64,000 bases of DNA from Mycoplasma sp. CSL7491-lung (GCF_018913965.1 NZ_JAHMHG010000001.1:451380-515379), one strand, 5' to 3'. Numbered from the stretch's first letter, positions 41,062 through 51,791 are shown. Program-made: numbers and translations. The notes: generated by a model from the letters alone, not told the origin.

Positions 41062-42547
41062 AAAGCATTTTGGTGAAAAATCTTTTACTTTATTTACAAT
41101 CAATTTCATAATTGGGTTGGGTTTTCTAACTACAATAGCAAATGTTTGAAATCTAGGATTTTACGGATATTTAATAATATTAATATCCGTTTTAACTATT
41201 TTTGGAACATCTTTAGTTTTTTCGCGGTTGGCTAATTCTTTCAAAGAACACTATGGCGGTTCTTACGCCTTTAGTAGACAACTAGAAAATGATATTTACA
41301 AAAAAGAAAATAATATAGAGATAACAATACCAAAAAAACAGAAACTATTAAATCATTTTAACTTTTTTATTGGATGAAATCAATTTATTCAATCGCCTGT
41401 TTTATCTTCAATATCACCGCTATTTCTTTCCACAATAATTGAGTTAGTAATTTCGAAAGATAATCCTAATTATTCAACTATAGTCTGAATTATTAGGATT
41501 ATATCATTCATATTTTTTGCATTATTGATTGCTATATCTACATTTGGGTTGAAATTGAATACTAAAATAGTATTTTTGACAGGCATAATTAAATGAATTT
41601 TTCTAGGGATTGGGTTAATAATATTAATATACTTAACCTTTATGGATAATGCTTTGACAAACACATATTTAGAAGGCTATAAAGAAAATATAAATAATAC
41701 AATCAATATAAGAATTACTCCGAAACTAATTTTTACTAATATAATACTTTTTATATTTTCGTTCGCCGGAATTGAAGATATGGCTTCAATGACAAAAGAT
41801 GTTAAATTTAAAAACTTCAGAAAAGTATTGTTTTGATCAATTTCTATAGTGTTAATAATTTACTTATTATTCTATACTTTTATAATGGGAATAAAAGATT
41901 TGTCATCGTATAGTAATTTTTCTTCCTTTTACACAAGTTATACAAGAGGCCTTGGTATTTTCGGGGTTATCTTATTCATAGTAGGTTTTATTTCAAATGA
42001 TATTGGGTATAAAATTTCACAAACTGTTTCTACAGCGAGAAAGTTAATACCTCTATCACAAGACAATCATATTAGTCCTTTTTTTGCTAAGCAAAATAAA
42101 AAAGGAGAATTTCATAATGCAATAATTTTCACTGGTATATTTACTTTTATATCAATGGTTATTTTATGATTGTTACCAATATTGTTAACAGATGAAAATT
42201 CAGAAAATCCATATTTTAATGCTGTTATAATCGTTAATAGTATAGCTTTATTGATTGAAGATATGTTAACATACATAGTTGCCTTTATGTTAGATAGAAA
42301 AAAAATAATACCAAAAATACCTTTTTGAGAAAAAATTATTTACACAATAAATGTAATATGAATATTTATAATTACATCTATTATAATTTTTCCATTCATA
42401 ATAAACGACTCATGAAAAAGTGAAAATACATTTGTTTTTGTAATTTATTTTTCTTTCATATTAATAGGATTTTTATTTAAGTGAACATGAAGTGTATACA
42501 ATAAAAAAATTAGTCAAAAAAATAATAAAAAATTCAAGTCTTTATAA
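41054..42547 (+). CDS. APC-family amino acid permease
   Basis: The protein has 497 residues with about 12 membrane helices. The N-terminal [20 protein letters not shown] and the later [18 protein letters not shown] match the amino acid-polyamine-cation transporter family (helix 1 glycine-rich bend and the FAGIE segment of helix 6). Substrate specificity cannot be read. The start overlaps lon (ATGAGTAA). The last two codons form the palindrome TTATAA, shared with the end of the convergent gene. Confidence 0.85.
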
Positions 42548-42570
42548 ACTTGAATTTTTCTTTTTATTTT
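42530..42570. terminator. Shared bidirectional terminator over two converging gene ends
   Basis: Arms AAATTCAAGT (42530-42539) and ACTTGAATTT (42548-42557) enclose the overlapping stop codons of the permease and the PI-PLC gene. The plus-side T-run is strong; the minus side also has a T-rich stretch. Confidence 0.7.
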
Positions 42571-45500
42571 TACGTTTCAATATCATAATAATATTTAACA
42601 ATAAAATGAATAGCCCAACGGGAATTAGAAGCAAATAAAAGTAACTATTATTTCACCTTCTTACTTCGTTTTTAAACTCCGAATTAATTACAAATTCTTT
42701 TTCTTTTTCTGTTTTTTTTGAATTAGTGTCACTTATTTTGTCTTTTTTCTGAGGTAAAATTTTTTTTGTTTCACTAACTGAACTTGAATTTTGATCCTTA
42801 AATTCATTATTTTTTGTTTTGTTAATTGATTCGATTGAATCATCGTTTGAGTTTTTGTCAATTGATTTATTATTATCTAGTCCATTACTATCAACATTAG
42901 TTTCATTTGTTCCATTATTCGGAACTTCTAAATCTACTTTTTTATCACTATTATTATCATTATAGTTATTATCACTAGCACTATCTATGGTAACTAAATT
43001 ATCATCATTGATCTTGTCTGAATTATCTAATTCGTTTTCTTTGCTATTATTATCCTCGGAAATAACAATATTATCTTTTGAATTCTCGTGTTTGAATTTT
43101 ATAGACTCATCTTCTAATTTGCTTAAAAAATAATTTATATCTCTAATTTTTTCTTCTATTTCTATATAATTATTACTTTTTTTATAAATTTCTCTTAATT
43201 CAGAAACCTTATTTAAAAGGTTATCTTTAATTTCATCATAATTATTCAAAAACCTATCTTCTAATTTAATTTTTTCTATATTTTTAAAAAGTTCTTCAGA
43301 AATTATAATAGAATTATCTAAATTTAAATATTTTTGTTTATTTGAAAGATAATTTTCTTCATTTACAGAATTATTCAATTCGTATAATGCATTTTTTCTT
43401 TGTTCATTAGAAAGTTGCTTAAATATATTTTCATCATTATTTTTTATATTTTTTTCCTCTAATATACTTATCTGATCTTTAATTTCTTGAAGCTTTTCGC
43501 TATTATCAACATTGCTCAAAATAGTATTTAAATTATTTTTTTCAAATTCATATAATTTATTTGATTTAGCAATTCTATCTCTTAAGTTAGATATTACTTT
43601 TTCACCATTAAAAATTAACATATAATTGTTTAGAAAATTAATGTAACTATTCACAGTTTTAATGTCAATATCTCGGCTTATTTTTTGCTTAATTTCGTTA
43701 TATTTATTCGAAAAATCAACTTGTTTTTCATACTCAAGAAGTCCATAACCTTTTTCTAAATCATAATTCGAAAACTCATAAAACAACTGGTTTAATTGAT
43801 TCATTTTTTTGTTTAATAAAGATGCATCATTTAATTTGTTTTTTAGAGCATCAATATCAATTATTTTTTTCATTTCACCGGATAGATGACTTTTTTGAGA
43901 AAAATTTAAATATTCTAAGTTAGATAATTTATATAAGAAATTTTCTTCTTCTAAGTTATCTAATTTTTTAATAAAATTAGCTAAATTACTTTCGTTAACA
44001 TCAAAAATATTATTTAAGCTTGAAACTAATTTTTCTTTTCACTCTTCATACAACTTATCACTATCATTTATCCTTTTAATAATATATGAATAAAGATTGT
44101 TTGATTTTTTAGCTTTTTGTAATAAAGTAACTATTTCTTCTTTTTTATTATTTATGTAATCTAAATCTAAAAGTGAATTTGGCTCATTTATCTTATTTTT
44201 AATTTCGTTTAATGTATTTTGAAAATTTCTATTATTTAGATTATTAAATGAACTATTTTTCGAATCATATTCTTCTGCTTTTTTTACTTCTTGTTTTAAT
44301 TCACTTAATTTTAATTTATATGAATTTACTAATTCTATTATTAAATTTGAGGATTCAAGATTTGAGATATTATCAATAATTTCATTTCTAAAAAAATCTT
44401 TAAAAATGAAATTTCCATCACTGCTTAAAAAATTTTTAATTTCGACAATATTTTTCCTTGCACTATTAATATTATCTTGCATCAACTTAGCTTTTTCTTT
44501 CAAATGATTATATTCTTGTTTTGAAATTAAATTAACTTCATCAACACTTGTTGAGATTTGAATTTTAGATATTATTTCATCTGGAATCAATAATGTTTCG
44601 TTGATCTTATTATTTCAATGCTCTTTTGCAAAATTGAAATCGGGGTTCTCTTTTTTGAAATCTAGTTTAAGATTTTTAAAATTATATTTATTAAACTCAT
44701 CAATAATTTTAGGCACAATTTTAGATATTTCATCTTTTTTTAATGTTTCTAAAAATAAATTATTCATTTCGCTACTTGATATATAGTTAACTCTATTATT
44801 GAATAAAGAATTTATTTTTTCTATGATATTGTTTTTTAAATTATTGATCTCAGTTATCTTTTGATTAGAAAAAATATTATTTATTTGATCTCTTTTTGTA
44901 TTTAAAATTAATAAATTATCATCTATATTATTTAACAATAATAACTCTTGGTTAATTTGATTTTTAATTGAATTAAAATTATCTGTTAATTCCGCTAGTT
45001 TTAAATTATCATTGTTTTTTATATTTTCGAGCGGGATGCTAAATTTATCATTTAAATATCTAACAATAGATGAATAATTTTTATTATAACCATAGTCAAT
45101 TTTTAGTTTATTTATAACATCAATTAATTCATTTCTTTTTATAATAAATTGATTTGTTTCGACCGGTAAATCTATATTTATTTCATTGTATTTTCTTTGC
45201 GCAAATCAACCATCATTTGGTGTCATTTTATATGCTGATACTTTAATTATTTGAGGGTGTTTAAGTTGATTTTCAATATTTATTTCAAATTTATTACTAT
45301 TATATTCGGAAGGAATTACTTTAGATATTAAATTGCCATCTATATCAAATTCGATATGCAGGTTTTGATATGATTTTGGATTATCAGATGTTATTAATGT
45401 TATTTTATTATCTCTATCATATACTTTGTCGAAATGTAAACTGTTAACCAATGGGCCTAAAACATTATTATTAATTATAGTGTCCGTATAATTAAAGTTG

Positions 45501-46498
45501 GTCCTATAAATAGATTGTATAAGCGAAGGACCAGGAAAATCACTAAATACAACACCGAGTGTAGAAAGTTCGTTATGATTATTAATATAATCAGCTACTT
45601 TTTGATTTACTTCATTTGATGAAGTGTTAGGTTGTCTTCCACTAGCATATGAAGTAAAATTGACATATAATCTATTATCACGGTAACCTTTATTATTAGT
45701 TCTTTGAAAATGATCGGTAATATGCTTTACTTTTTCTTCACTCGAATTAATTCCGTCATATTTATCTTGAACAACATAATTGTCAGTAATTGCTCTAAAA
45801 TGAAAACCACCAACAGTATCTCGATTAATTTTATGATGTAAGTGATTTAATACTATTATTTTTCCTCTATATTGACCTATATTGAAACCTTTTTCTTTAG
45901 ATAAAGTATCTACATTTTCACCGGATTGATTATAAATATAATCGTAGTAGTCTCTAAATATAGTTTTTTGGTAAATTTGATTAGCTTCTTTAGCGTATTT
46001 TTCGTTATTTACGTTAAAATTTTCATCTTTTATTCTAACTATAATAAATTCACTAGGATGCTCATTTAAAAATTTCACATATTCTTGAAAAGCCTTATCT
46101 ATAAATTGATCCGATGGGATACTACCATGAACTAAACGACCATCATTTTGCATTCTTAAGTCAAAAGCCCTTACACCTAATTTTAATTGGTCTTCAAAAT
46201 TAAAATATTGGGTTTTAGCTAATAAACGACCTCCAATAGACCAAAGAAAACCTCATCCGTTATACATAGTTGAATCGTGTGTTCCTGGTATGCTCAATGA
46301 AAATAAGCTTCTGTTATCAGGTATATCCTTCATTCAATCAGTAGCTAAATAATCACTGACATTTATTTCAGGTCCATCAATATGTGATAAACTTTTTTTT
46401 AAATAAGTCGTTTTATTGTTAACTGAAATACTGCTTGATAAAACAATTGGCAAAGTTAATATCGAAATAAAAGACCAAAAGAACAATTTCTTTTTCAT
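42542..46498 (-). CDS. Surface PI-PLC-domain protein with long coiled-coil stalk and C-terminal anchor
   Basis: The protein has 1318 residues; all of it is one frame once TGA is read as Trp. An N-terminal hydrophobic signal (about residues 4-24) is followed by a phosphatidylinositol-specific phospholipase C X domain (about 50-360). It shows SIPGTHDST (His74), then QLKLGVRAFDLRM and RLVHG (His124), the two general acid/base His of bacterial PI-PLC. Residues about 430-1270 are Asn/Lys/Glu/Asp-rich coiled-coil, ending in a Ser/Asn/Asp-rich low-complexity part. A C-terminal membrane helix (about 1280-1302) and basic tail anchor it. Bacterial PI-PLCs are usually about 300 residues and secreted; this stalked form is unusual. 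Possible activities: cleaving host PI or GPI anchors, or use of host lipids. Confidence 0.85.
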
Positions 46499-46880
46499 AT
46501 ATCTCCTTCATTTTTGCAAGTCAAATATTATTATTGAGAAAATAGTACTTAATTATATAACTTAAATTTGAATATTATTTATAATATATTTCAACTATAA
46601 AAATTAAATTTGTTTTTTATAAATAATGTGAATAAAAAACGACCTTACAATGTCGATTGTTTATTTTCTTATTATTTTCAAAATTAAAAAGTTTTTTTAC
46701 AAAATATTTAATACAAATTTTATTCTTAATTTACTATATTTTTGCATTATTTTTAAAAATATAAATCTTACAATTTAATTTTACATTAAAAAACAATATT
46801 TTGTCATTATTTATTAATTTACTTTAAATTAAATTTATTTTTCTTTTTAAAAAAACTAAATATTATAAAATAAAAACACA
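46499..46880. other. Divergent intergenic region, AT-rich
   Basis: About 380 bases between the PI-PLC gene and whiA. It contains a short hairpin at about 46637-46654 (CGAC and GTCG arms) with a T-run on the minus strand, and a TATAAA box at about 46864-46869. No reading frame or RNA gene is recognisable. Confidence 0.5.
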
Positions 46881-47735
46881 ATGGAAAAATATAGAAGCTC
46901 ATTTTCCTGAACAATAAAAAAGGAAATAATAAACAACATAACTAAAACAAAAGAAATAAAATCATTTTTATATGGTTTGTATTTTTCTAACGCAATAGAA
47001 AAAGATGATTTTCAAATCATAACAATAAAAAATAACTATATTTTAAATAAAGTTATATCAAGGTTAAATAAATTAAAAATTAGCGTTTACAAAATATTAA
47101 AAAATAAAATCTATATTTCTAACCAAGAATACAAAAAAATAATCGATAAAAATTGAGAAGAAAAGTTAACAAGTTTTTTTGCTGGTGTTTTTTGCGGTGG
47201 CGGGAGCATTTCTGATAAAAATTCAACTTCTTATCATTTAGAAATTTCAACTCATTCTATTCAAAATACCGAAATGATCATTAAAAAATTAAATAAATAT
47301 GATTTTAATTTTCAAGTATTAAAACGTAGAAATAGATTTTTAGCCTACACTAAAAAAATTGATGAATTATTAGATTTTTTATCTGCTATAGGTGCAAAAA
47401 AATCATGATTTGAATTACAAAATTTAAAAATAACCAGAGATATTGAAAATGTTTCAAACAGAATAAATAATATAGATATTTCTAACCTTCAAAAAATTGC
47501 TAATAGCTCCATAAAACACATAGAGAATATCAACTATATCTTCGAAAATAACTTGATAAATATGTTTAATGATGACCAATTAGTTTTCTTTAGAATCAAA
47601 TTAGAAAACTCATGAATTTCAATGAATGAAATGGTTAAAAAATTGGAGCAAGAGCATAATATAGTAATAACTAAAAGCGGTTTAAATCATTGATTAAGAA
47701 AATTAAATAATATAGTATTAGATCATAAAAAATAA
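46881..47735 (+). CDS. whiA: DNA-binding protein WhiA
   Basis: The protein has 284 residues. It combines a LAGLIDADG-like N-terminal fold (FFAGVFCGGGSIS, then YHLEIS, then SAIGAKKSWFELQ) and the family hallmark of Asn/Arg spacing (DIENVSNRINN) before a C-terminal helix-turn-helix (about residues 225-280). In Gram-positives WhiA influences division and chromosome segregation without nuclease activity. Several TGA codons are Trp, so it is fragmented under the standard code. No ribosome site is seen and the putative -10 lies only about 12 nt before the ATG, which suggests a leaderless mRNA. Confidence 0.85.
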
Positions 47736-47760
47736 ATAATTTTTATGATCTAATTTTTTA
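47718..47760 (+). terminator. Terminator of whiA
   Basis: ATTAGATCATAAAAA (47718-47732) and TTTTTATGATCTAAT (47740-47754) form a perfect 15-bp stem followed by T residues. The left arm includes the last whiA codons. Confidence 0.8.
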
Positions 47761-47922
47761 TTAGTAATGAAAATCTTTATTAAAAAACAAAAAAATGCAT
47801 TTTACTTGATTAAAAACTTTTATTTTTTGTTTTTTATACTTTAAAGTATTATTTTTTAAATTTACGACCTTCCTTTTTTTTAATATAATTTTCAAAAATA
47901 AAAATAAACAAGGAGAAAGTAA

Positions 47923-48786
47923 ATGAATAAAGTTAAAAAATATTTTATTTTTATAGGTTCAACTATATTTTCATCATATTCTTTAATTAGCGTCATTTCG
48001 TGTTCAAATCAAAACGAAAAAAAAGAAGAAAATAACTCGAATAAAGAAAAAAATAAAATATCAAATAATCAAAGCGACATAAATCATAATCTATCAGAAA
48101 CTAACAAAACAAATAAAAATGAAGAAACAATTAATAAAAATATCAAAAAAAGTACAGAAGAAATTCTTGAAAAAGATATCAAAATAGAAAAAAATGATAA
48201 AAAAAATACAAAACAAAATAACGATAAAACTATAGATAATCAAAATAGCGCATTAGATAGAAATAATACAAATAATAAAGATAGTAAAACAATTAAGACT
48301 AATCCAATGCAAAATAATAATGAAAATATACAATCTAAATCAACTGAAGAAAATAAAAATCAAAATAATATATTAAAAAACAATTCTTCAGAGCAAAATA
48401 AAGTTCAAGACAAAAAACTCGATTCTCAAAGCAAACAAAAACAAGAGATTGAAGATCATCGAAATATAAAAAAAGAAAATAAAGATGAAATTCAAGAGAA
48501 TGATCAAGTCCAACCAGAAGAAAAACCAATTGATGAAGAAATTTTAAAAGAGTGCGAAGAATATAAAAAATCAAATGATATAAAATTTTTAAAAGAAAAA
48601 ATAAAAAATTTAATAGAAAAATTTAAAAAATTAAAAGTTGAAGAAAACGACACATACAAAAAAGCTTTAATTTCATATCATTTGGATTTATTACCAATGC
48701 TTTTAAACTCATTTGAAATAGATAATGTAAAATCTGGTTTAATCGACGGAACAAAAGATATTTGAAGATTAAAAAATGAAAATTAA
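47923..48786 (+). CDS. Low-complexity lipoprotein
   Basis: The protein has 287 residues; the lipobox ends ISVISC (Cys27). Residues 30-205 are almost entirely Asn, Lys, Glu, Gln, Asp and Ser, with no repeats long enough to count as tandem units. Residues 210-287 look helical. It reads through a TGA (Trp) near the end. A clean TATAAT at 47884-47889 and AAGGAGAAAG ribosome site give it its own strong expression signals. Function unknown; an extended surface stalk is likely. Confidence 0.75.
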
Positions 48787-48795
48787 AAATACCTT

Positions 48796-48830
48796 AATTC
48801 TATTTAAATAATTAAAATTAGAATTTTATT
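48796..48830 (+). terminator. Probable terminator of the low-complexity lipoprotein
   Basis: Arms AATTCTA and TAGAATT around an AT-rich loop, followed by a T-rich run, shortly after the stop codon. Confidence 0.5.
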
Positions 48831-48835
48831 TTTTA

Positions 48836-48841
48836 TATAAT
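48836..48841 (+). promoter_or_regulatory. -10 box of the infC-rpmI-rplT operon
   Basis: TATAAT about 165 nt upstream of infC, leaving a long untranslated leader. Confidence 0.55.
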
Positions 48842-48847
48842 ATGATA

Positions 48848-49002
48848 AAATAAATAAGCAATATAAAAATTTAATTGCAGAAAGTAGAATCACTTCTCAC
48901 CTGATGGACTATATCCTTGGGTTTTGCTACAATTAAATGTATCTATTTGATACATTTTTGGCGAGAGCGAATGAAACTTTTTTACTTATTATTTTAAGGA
49001 GA
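48848..49002 (+). promoter_or_regulatory. Structured infC leader with attenuator hairpin
   Basis: The leader carries hairpins at 48859-48879 (GCAAT and ATTGC arms) and about 48880-48898 (AGAA and TTCT arms). A terminator-like hairpin lies at 48935-48959, with ATGTATC and GATACAT arms followed by TTTTT. Such a terminator ahead of infC suggests regulation by premature termination, as the L20 leader does in other Firmicutes. I cannot match the exact L20 leader fold by eye. Confidence 0.55.
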
Positions 49003-49008
49003 ATTATT

Positions 49009-49623
49009 ATTATTCAAGACAAAAGAAAAAAACCAAAATCTAACCACTATGTAAACAGAGACATTCCATATTCTAGAGTTTTCTTAATTGATAGTGAAGG
49101 TAACAAAGTTGGTGTTATGTCAACTTCTGAAGCTATTGAAAGAGCTAAAAACCAAAAAATGGATTTAGTTTTAATTAGCGTTGAACCTAAACCAATTGCT
49201 CGTATTTTAGACTACGGTAAATTTAAATACGATCGAAAGAAAAAACAAAAAGAGCTTAAAGAAAAACAGACCAATATACAAAATCGTGAGATTCGTTTGA
49301 CTCCTATGATTGGAGAAAACGACTTATTAACAAAAAGTAAAAAGGCAACAGAATTTTTACTTAAAGGTGATAGAATTAAAGTTTCTGTTAAATTAAGAGG
49401 TCGTGAATTAGGGCGTAAAGATCTTGGTATAAATGTTTTAGATAGATTTTATTCAAAGGTTGAGGCGATTGCAGATAAAACAACCGAGCCAAAATTAGTG
49501 AATGAAAGATTTTTAGATATGAATCTCCAACCAAATAAAACTAAAATCGCTAAATATTTAAAAGAAAAGAATCAAGTTTCTGATGAAAATTCATCAAATA
49601 GCGATTCTAAAGAAGGAGAATAA
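49009..49623 (+). CDS. infC: Translation initiation factor IF-3
   Basis: IF-3 of about 204 residues. The N-terminal domain has [20 protein letters not shown], then a Lys-rich linker ([15 protein letters not shown]), then the C-terminal domain with [15 protein letters not shown] and VSVKLRGRE. It binds the 30S subunit and checks the start codon. There is no ATG. AAGGAGA (48996-49002) is followed by four tandem ATT codons at 49003-49014; ATT at 49009 has the best spacing, although 49012 is also possible. An AUU start is the conserved self-regulating feature of infC. A short acidic tail ends the protein just before rpmI. Confidence 0.93.
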   Translation: MIQDKRKKPKSNHYVNRDIPYSRVFLIDSEGNKVGVMSTSEAIERAKNQKMDLVLISVEPKPIARILDYGKFKYDRKKKQKELKEKQTNIQNREIRLTPMIGENDLLTKSKKATEFLLKGDRIKVSVKLRGRELGRKDLGINVLDRFYSKVEAIADKTTEPKLVNERFLDMNLQPNKTKIAKYLKEKNQVSDENSSNSDSKEGE

Positions 49624-49624
49624 A

Positions 49625-49813
49625 ATGCCAAAAATGAAAACTAAAAGCGCTTTAAAAAAGCGTATTAAAGTTACAGGAACAGGTAAAGTTCTTAGAGAAC
49701 AAGCATACCGTTCACACTTAGCACAAAATAAAACCACAAAACAAAAGCGTCAATCTCGTAAAGCTACACTTATGTCAAAAAGTGACTTAAAAAGATTTAA
49801 AGCAATGTTTTAA
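49625..49813 (+). CDS. rpmI: 50S ribosomal protein L35
   Basis: A 62-residue, very basic protein with the family start [20 protein letters not shown] and the [15 protein letters not shown] segment. It starts 1 nt after infC, with the AAGGAGAA ribosome site inside the infC end. It binds 23S rRNA. Order infC-rpmI-rplT is universal in Firmicutes. Confidence 0.97.
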   Translation: MPKMKTKSALKKRIKVTGTGKVLREQAYRSHLAQNKTTKQKRQSRKATLMSKSDLKRFKAMF

Positions 49814-49873
49814 TCTTGTTAATTTATTTTGTAAAAATTTATTTAGTTACATAAATTAGAAAGGAAATATATT

Positions 49874-50224
49874 ATGGCAAGAGTTAAAGGTGGTACAGTT
49901 ACAAGAGCAAGACGTAAAAAATGATTAAAATTAGCTAAAGGATACTTTGGACACAAATCAATCGGTTACAAAGTTGCTAAACAAGCAGTTGTTAAATCAT
50001 GAACATACGCATTTAGAGATCGTAAACAAGTTAAAAGAAATTTCCGTAAATTATGAATAGCTCGTATTAATGCAGCTACAAGAGCTGAAGGTTTAAGTTA
50101 TTCAAGATTTATTAACGGTTTAAAAAGAGCAAACGTTACAATTAACCGTAAAATGCTTTCAGAATTAGCTATTAACGAACCAAAAACATTTTCAATGTTA
50201 ATTAAAATCTCTAAGGAAGCTTAG
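49874..50224 (+). CDS. rplT: 50S ribosomal protein L20
   Basis: A 116-residue protein starting [15 protein letters not shown], the L20 hallmark, with GYFGHKS and RLWIARINAA-like blocks (here [16 protein letters not shown]). It is needed for early assembly of the large subunit and represses its own operon in other bacteria, which fits the attenuator seen before infC. Three TGA codons are Trp. GAAAGGAAA serves as the ribosome site. Confidence 0.97.
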
Positions 50225-50235
50225 ATAATAGCAAA

Positions 50236-50263
50236 AATCAAGTATTTGTTACTTGATTTTTTT
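50236..50263 (+). terminator. Terminator of infC-rpmI-rplT
   Basis: Arms AATCAAGTA and TACTTGATT around a short loop, followed by seven T residues, directly after rplT. Confidence 0.8.
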
Positions 50264-50312
50264 ATATAAAAAAATCAAACTATATAAATAAGTTTGATAC
50301 AAATTACATTTT

Positions 50313-50387
50313 TGGCAGGGGTTAAAGGAATCGAACCCTTACTTTTGGTTTTGGAGACCATAGCACTACCATTATACTAAACCCCCT
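50313..50387 (-). tRNA. tRNA-Trp, anticodon CCA
   Basis: The cloverleaf on the minus strand has an acceptor AGGGGGT with AACCCCT, a D arm with AATGGTA, an anticodon loop CTCCAAA giving anticodon CCA, a T arm with GGGTTCGATTCC, discriminator G and an encoded CCA end. It reads UGG only; UGA needs a separate UCA tRNA, not in this window. By my folding there is a G6-A67 mismatch in the acceptor stem and an A27-A43 mismatch in the anticodon stem. Confidence 0.9.
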
Positions 50388-50434
50388 CGTAATAATATAA
50401 TTATAACATTAAAATTTCTAATTAATATTATTTA

Positions 50435-50443
50435 TGTTATAAT
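50435..50443 (+). promoter_or_regulatory. Extended -10 promoter of metK
   Basis: TGTTATAAT, a TGn-extended -10, predicts a start near 50450, about 10 nt before the riboswitch P1 stem. Confidence 0.65.
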
Positions 50444-50458
50444 ATATGAACTTTAACG

Positions 50459-50579
50459 TAAGCATATAGAGAATGGTTCAGACTGTGATATAAACCATTA
50501 CCAACCTACAATTATAGCAAGGTGGTCAGTCAGAAGTTAATTCATAATTAACTTAACATGCGACAATTCCTAATGCTTC
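50459..50579 (+). promoter_or_regulatory. SAM-I (S-box) riboswitch of metK
   Basis: The P1 arms AAGCAT (50460-50465) and ATGCTT (50573-50578) close the element. Inside, in order, are AGAG after P1, GACTG then a TAAACC...CCAACC segment, then AAGGTGGTCAGTC. These line up with the S-box core (AGAG, GGACTG, ATGAAACC, GGCAACC, AGGTGCTAAATCC), but much of the GC content has been replaced by AU. Placement between the metK promoter and the metK ribosome site supports it. No terminator hairpin follows, so control is probably at translation: CTTCT of the 3' P1 side can pair with the GGAAG ribosome site. Which state blocks translation is not resolved. Confidence 0.8.
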
Positions 50580-50609
50580 TAAATAATATATAAAAAGGAA
50601 GTAAAAAAA

Positions 50610-51746
50610 ATGAGAAAACTATTTACAAGTGAATCTGTTGGACGTGGTCATCCTGATAAAGTATGTGATCAAATTTCAGATTCAATTTTAGACGCATATT
50701 TAATGCGGGACCCTAAAGCTAAAGTAGCAATCGAAACTATGGCAAGTGGTCACAATATTTTTATTGCTGGTGAAGTTAATTCACAAGCAGAAGTAGATGT
50801 TATTGAAATTGCTAAAAATATTTTAAAAACATTTGATTATTATACAAGCGAGACAAGCTTTATAACTGACATAAAAAAACAAAGTCCGGATATATCGCAA
50901 GGTGTAGAATTATCAAATGATGAAATCGGAGCGGGAGACCAAGGTATTATGTTCGGTTTTGCTACTGATGAAACTAAAGAATTTATGCCTTTAGCAATAA
51001 CTCTTGCACACAAATTAGTAAAAAGAGCTGAAGAATTAAGAGTAAGTGGTGATTTTAAATGAGCTAGAGCTGATATGAAATCTCAAGTTACGCTAGATTA
51101 TACTGATCCTAAAAAAACAACAGTTGATACTATATTAATTAGCATACAACACTCAGCTAATTTTGTTGAAAATGAATTTAAAGATTTTATAAAAAATAAT
51201 ATTATCAAACCTGTTTTAGAAGAGTATAAACTTGAATTACCTGAGAAAATTTTAATCAACCCTACTGGTAAATTTGTTATAGGTGGTCCAATTGGTGATA
51301 CTGGTTCAACTGGTAGAAAAATTATTGTAGATACTTATGGAGGAGCATCAAGACATGGTGGCGGAGCCTTCAGTGGTAAAGATGCAACAAAAGTTGATCG
51401 TAGCGCAGCTTATGCAGCTCGTTGAATCGCTAAAAATATAGTTGCGGCTAAATTAGCCAAAAAAATCGAATTACAAATAGCATATTCGATCGGTGTATCT
51501 CAACCTGTTTCAGTAATGGTAGAAACTTTTGGAACAGAAACAGTTAAAAAAGAAATTATTGAAAAAATAATTATGGAATCGTTTGATTTAAGCCCTAAAG
51601 GAATAATAGAATCTCTAAATTTAAGACATCCAATTTATGCTAAAACTTCTTATTTCGGACATTTTGGTAGAGATGATTTGGATTTACCATGAGAAAAAAC
51701 AAATAAAGTAGATCAAATATTAAAATTATTAAAAAAATATCAGTAA
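50610..51746 (+). CDS. metK: S-adenosylmethionine synthetase
   Basis: The 378-residue length is typical. Motifs: [19 protein letters not shown] at the N-terminus, [16 protein letters not shown] in the middle and [24 protein letters not shown] (about residues 230-253) with the ATP phosphate-binding loop. It makes SAM from methionine and ATP, feeding the tRNA and rRNA methyltransferases. Read through three TGA codons as Trp. It lies under the SAM-I riboswitch, which would limit it when SAM is plentiful. Confidence 0.97.
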
Positions 51747-51791
51747 AAAGAGTAAAATTAATTTATATTAAAACATTTTTAAGGAGAAATC

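Noticed and set aside
42542..46153. Reading the PI-PLC region as four or five separate hypothetical genes or a pseudogene
   Set aside because: All breaks are TGA codons in a single frame, which are Trp in this organism; no TAA or TAG occurs until 42542.
48937..49008. ATG-started longer version of infC
   Set aside because: The ATG lies inside the leader hairpin, lacks a ribosome site, and the added residues are not found in IF-3 proteins.
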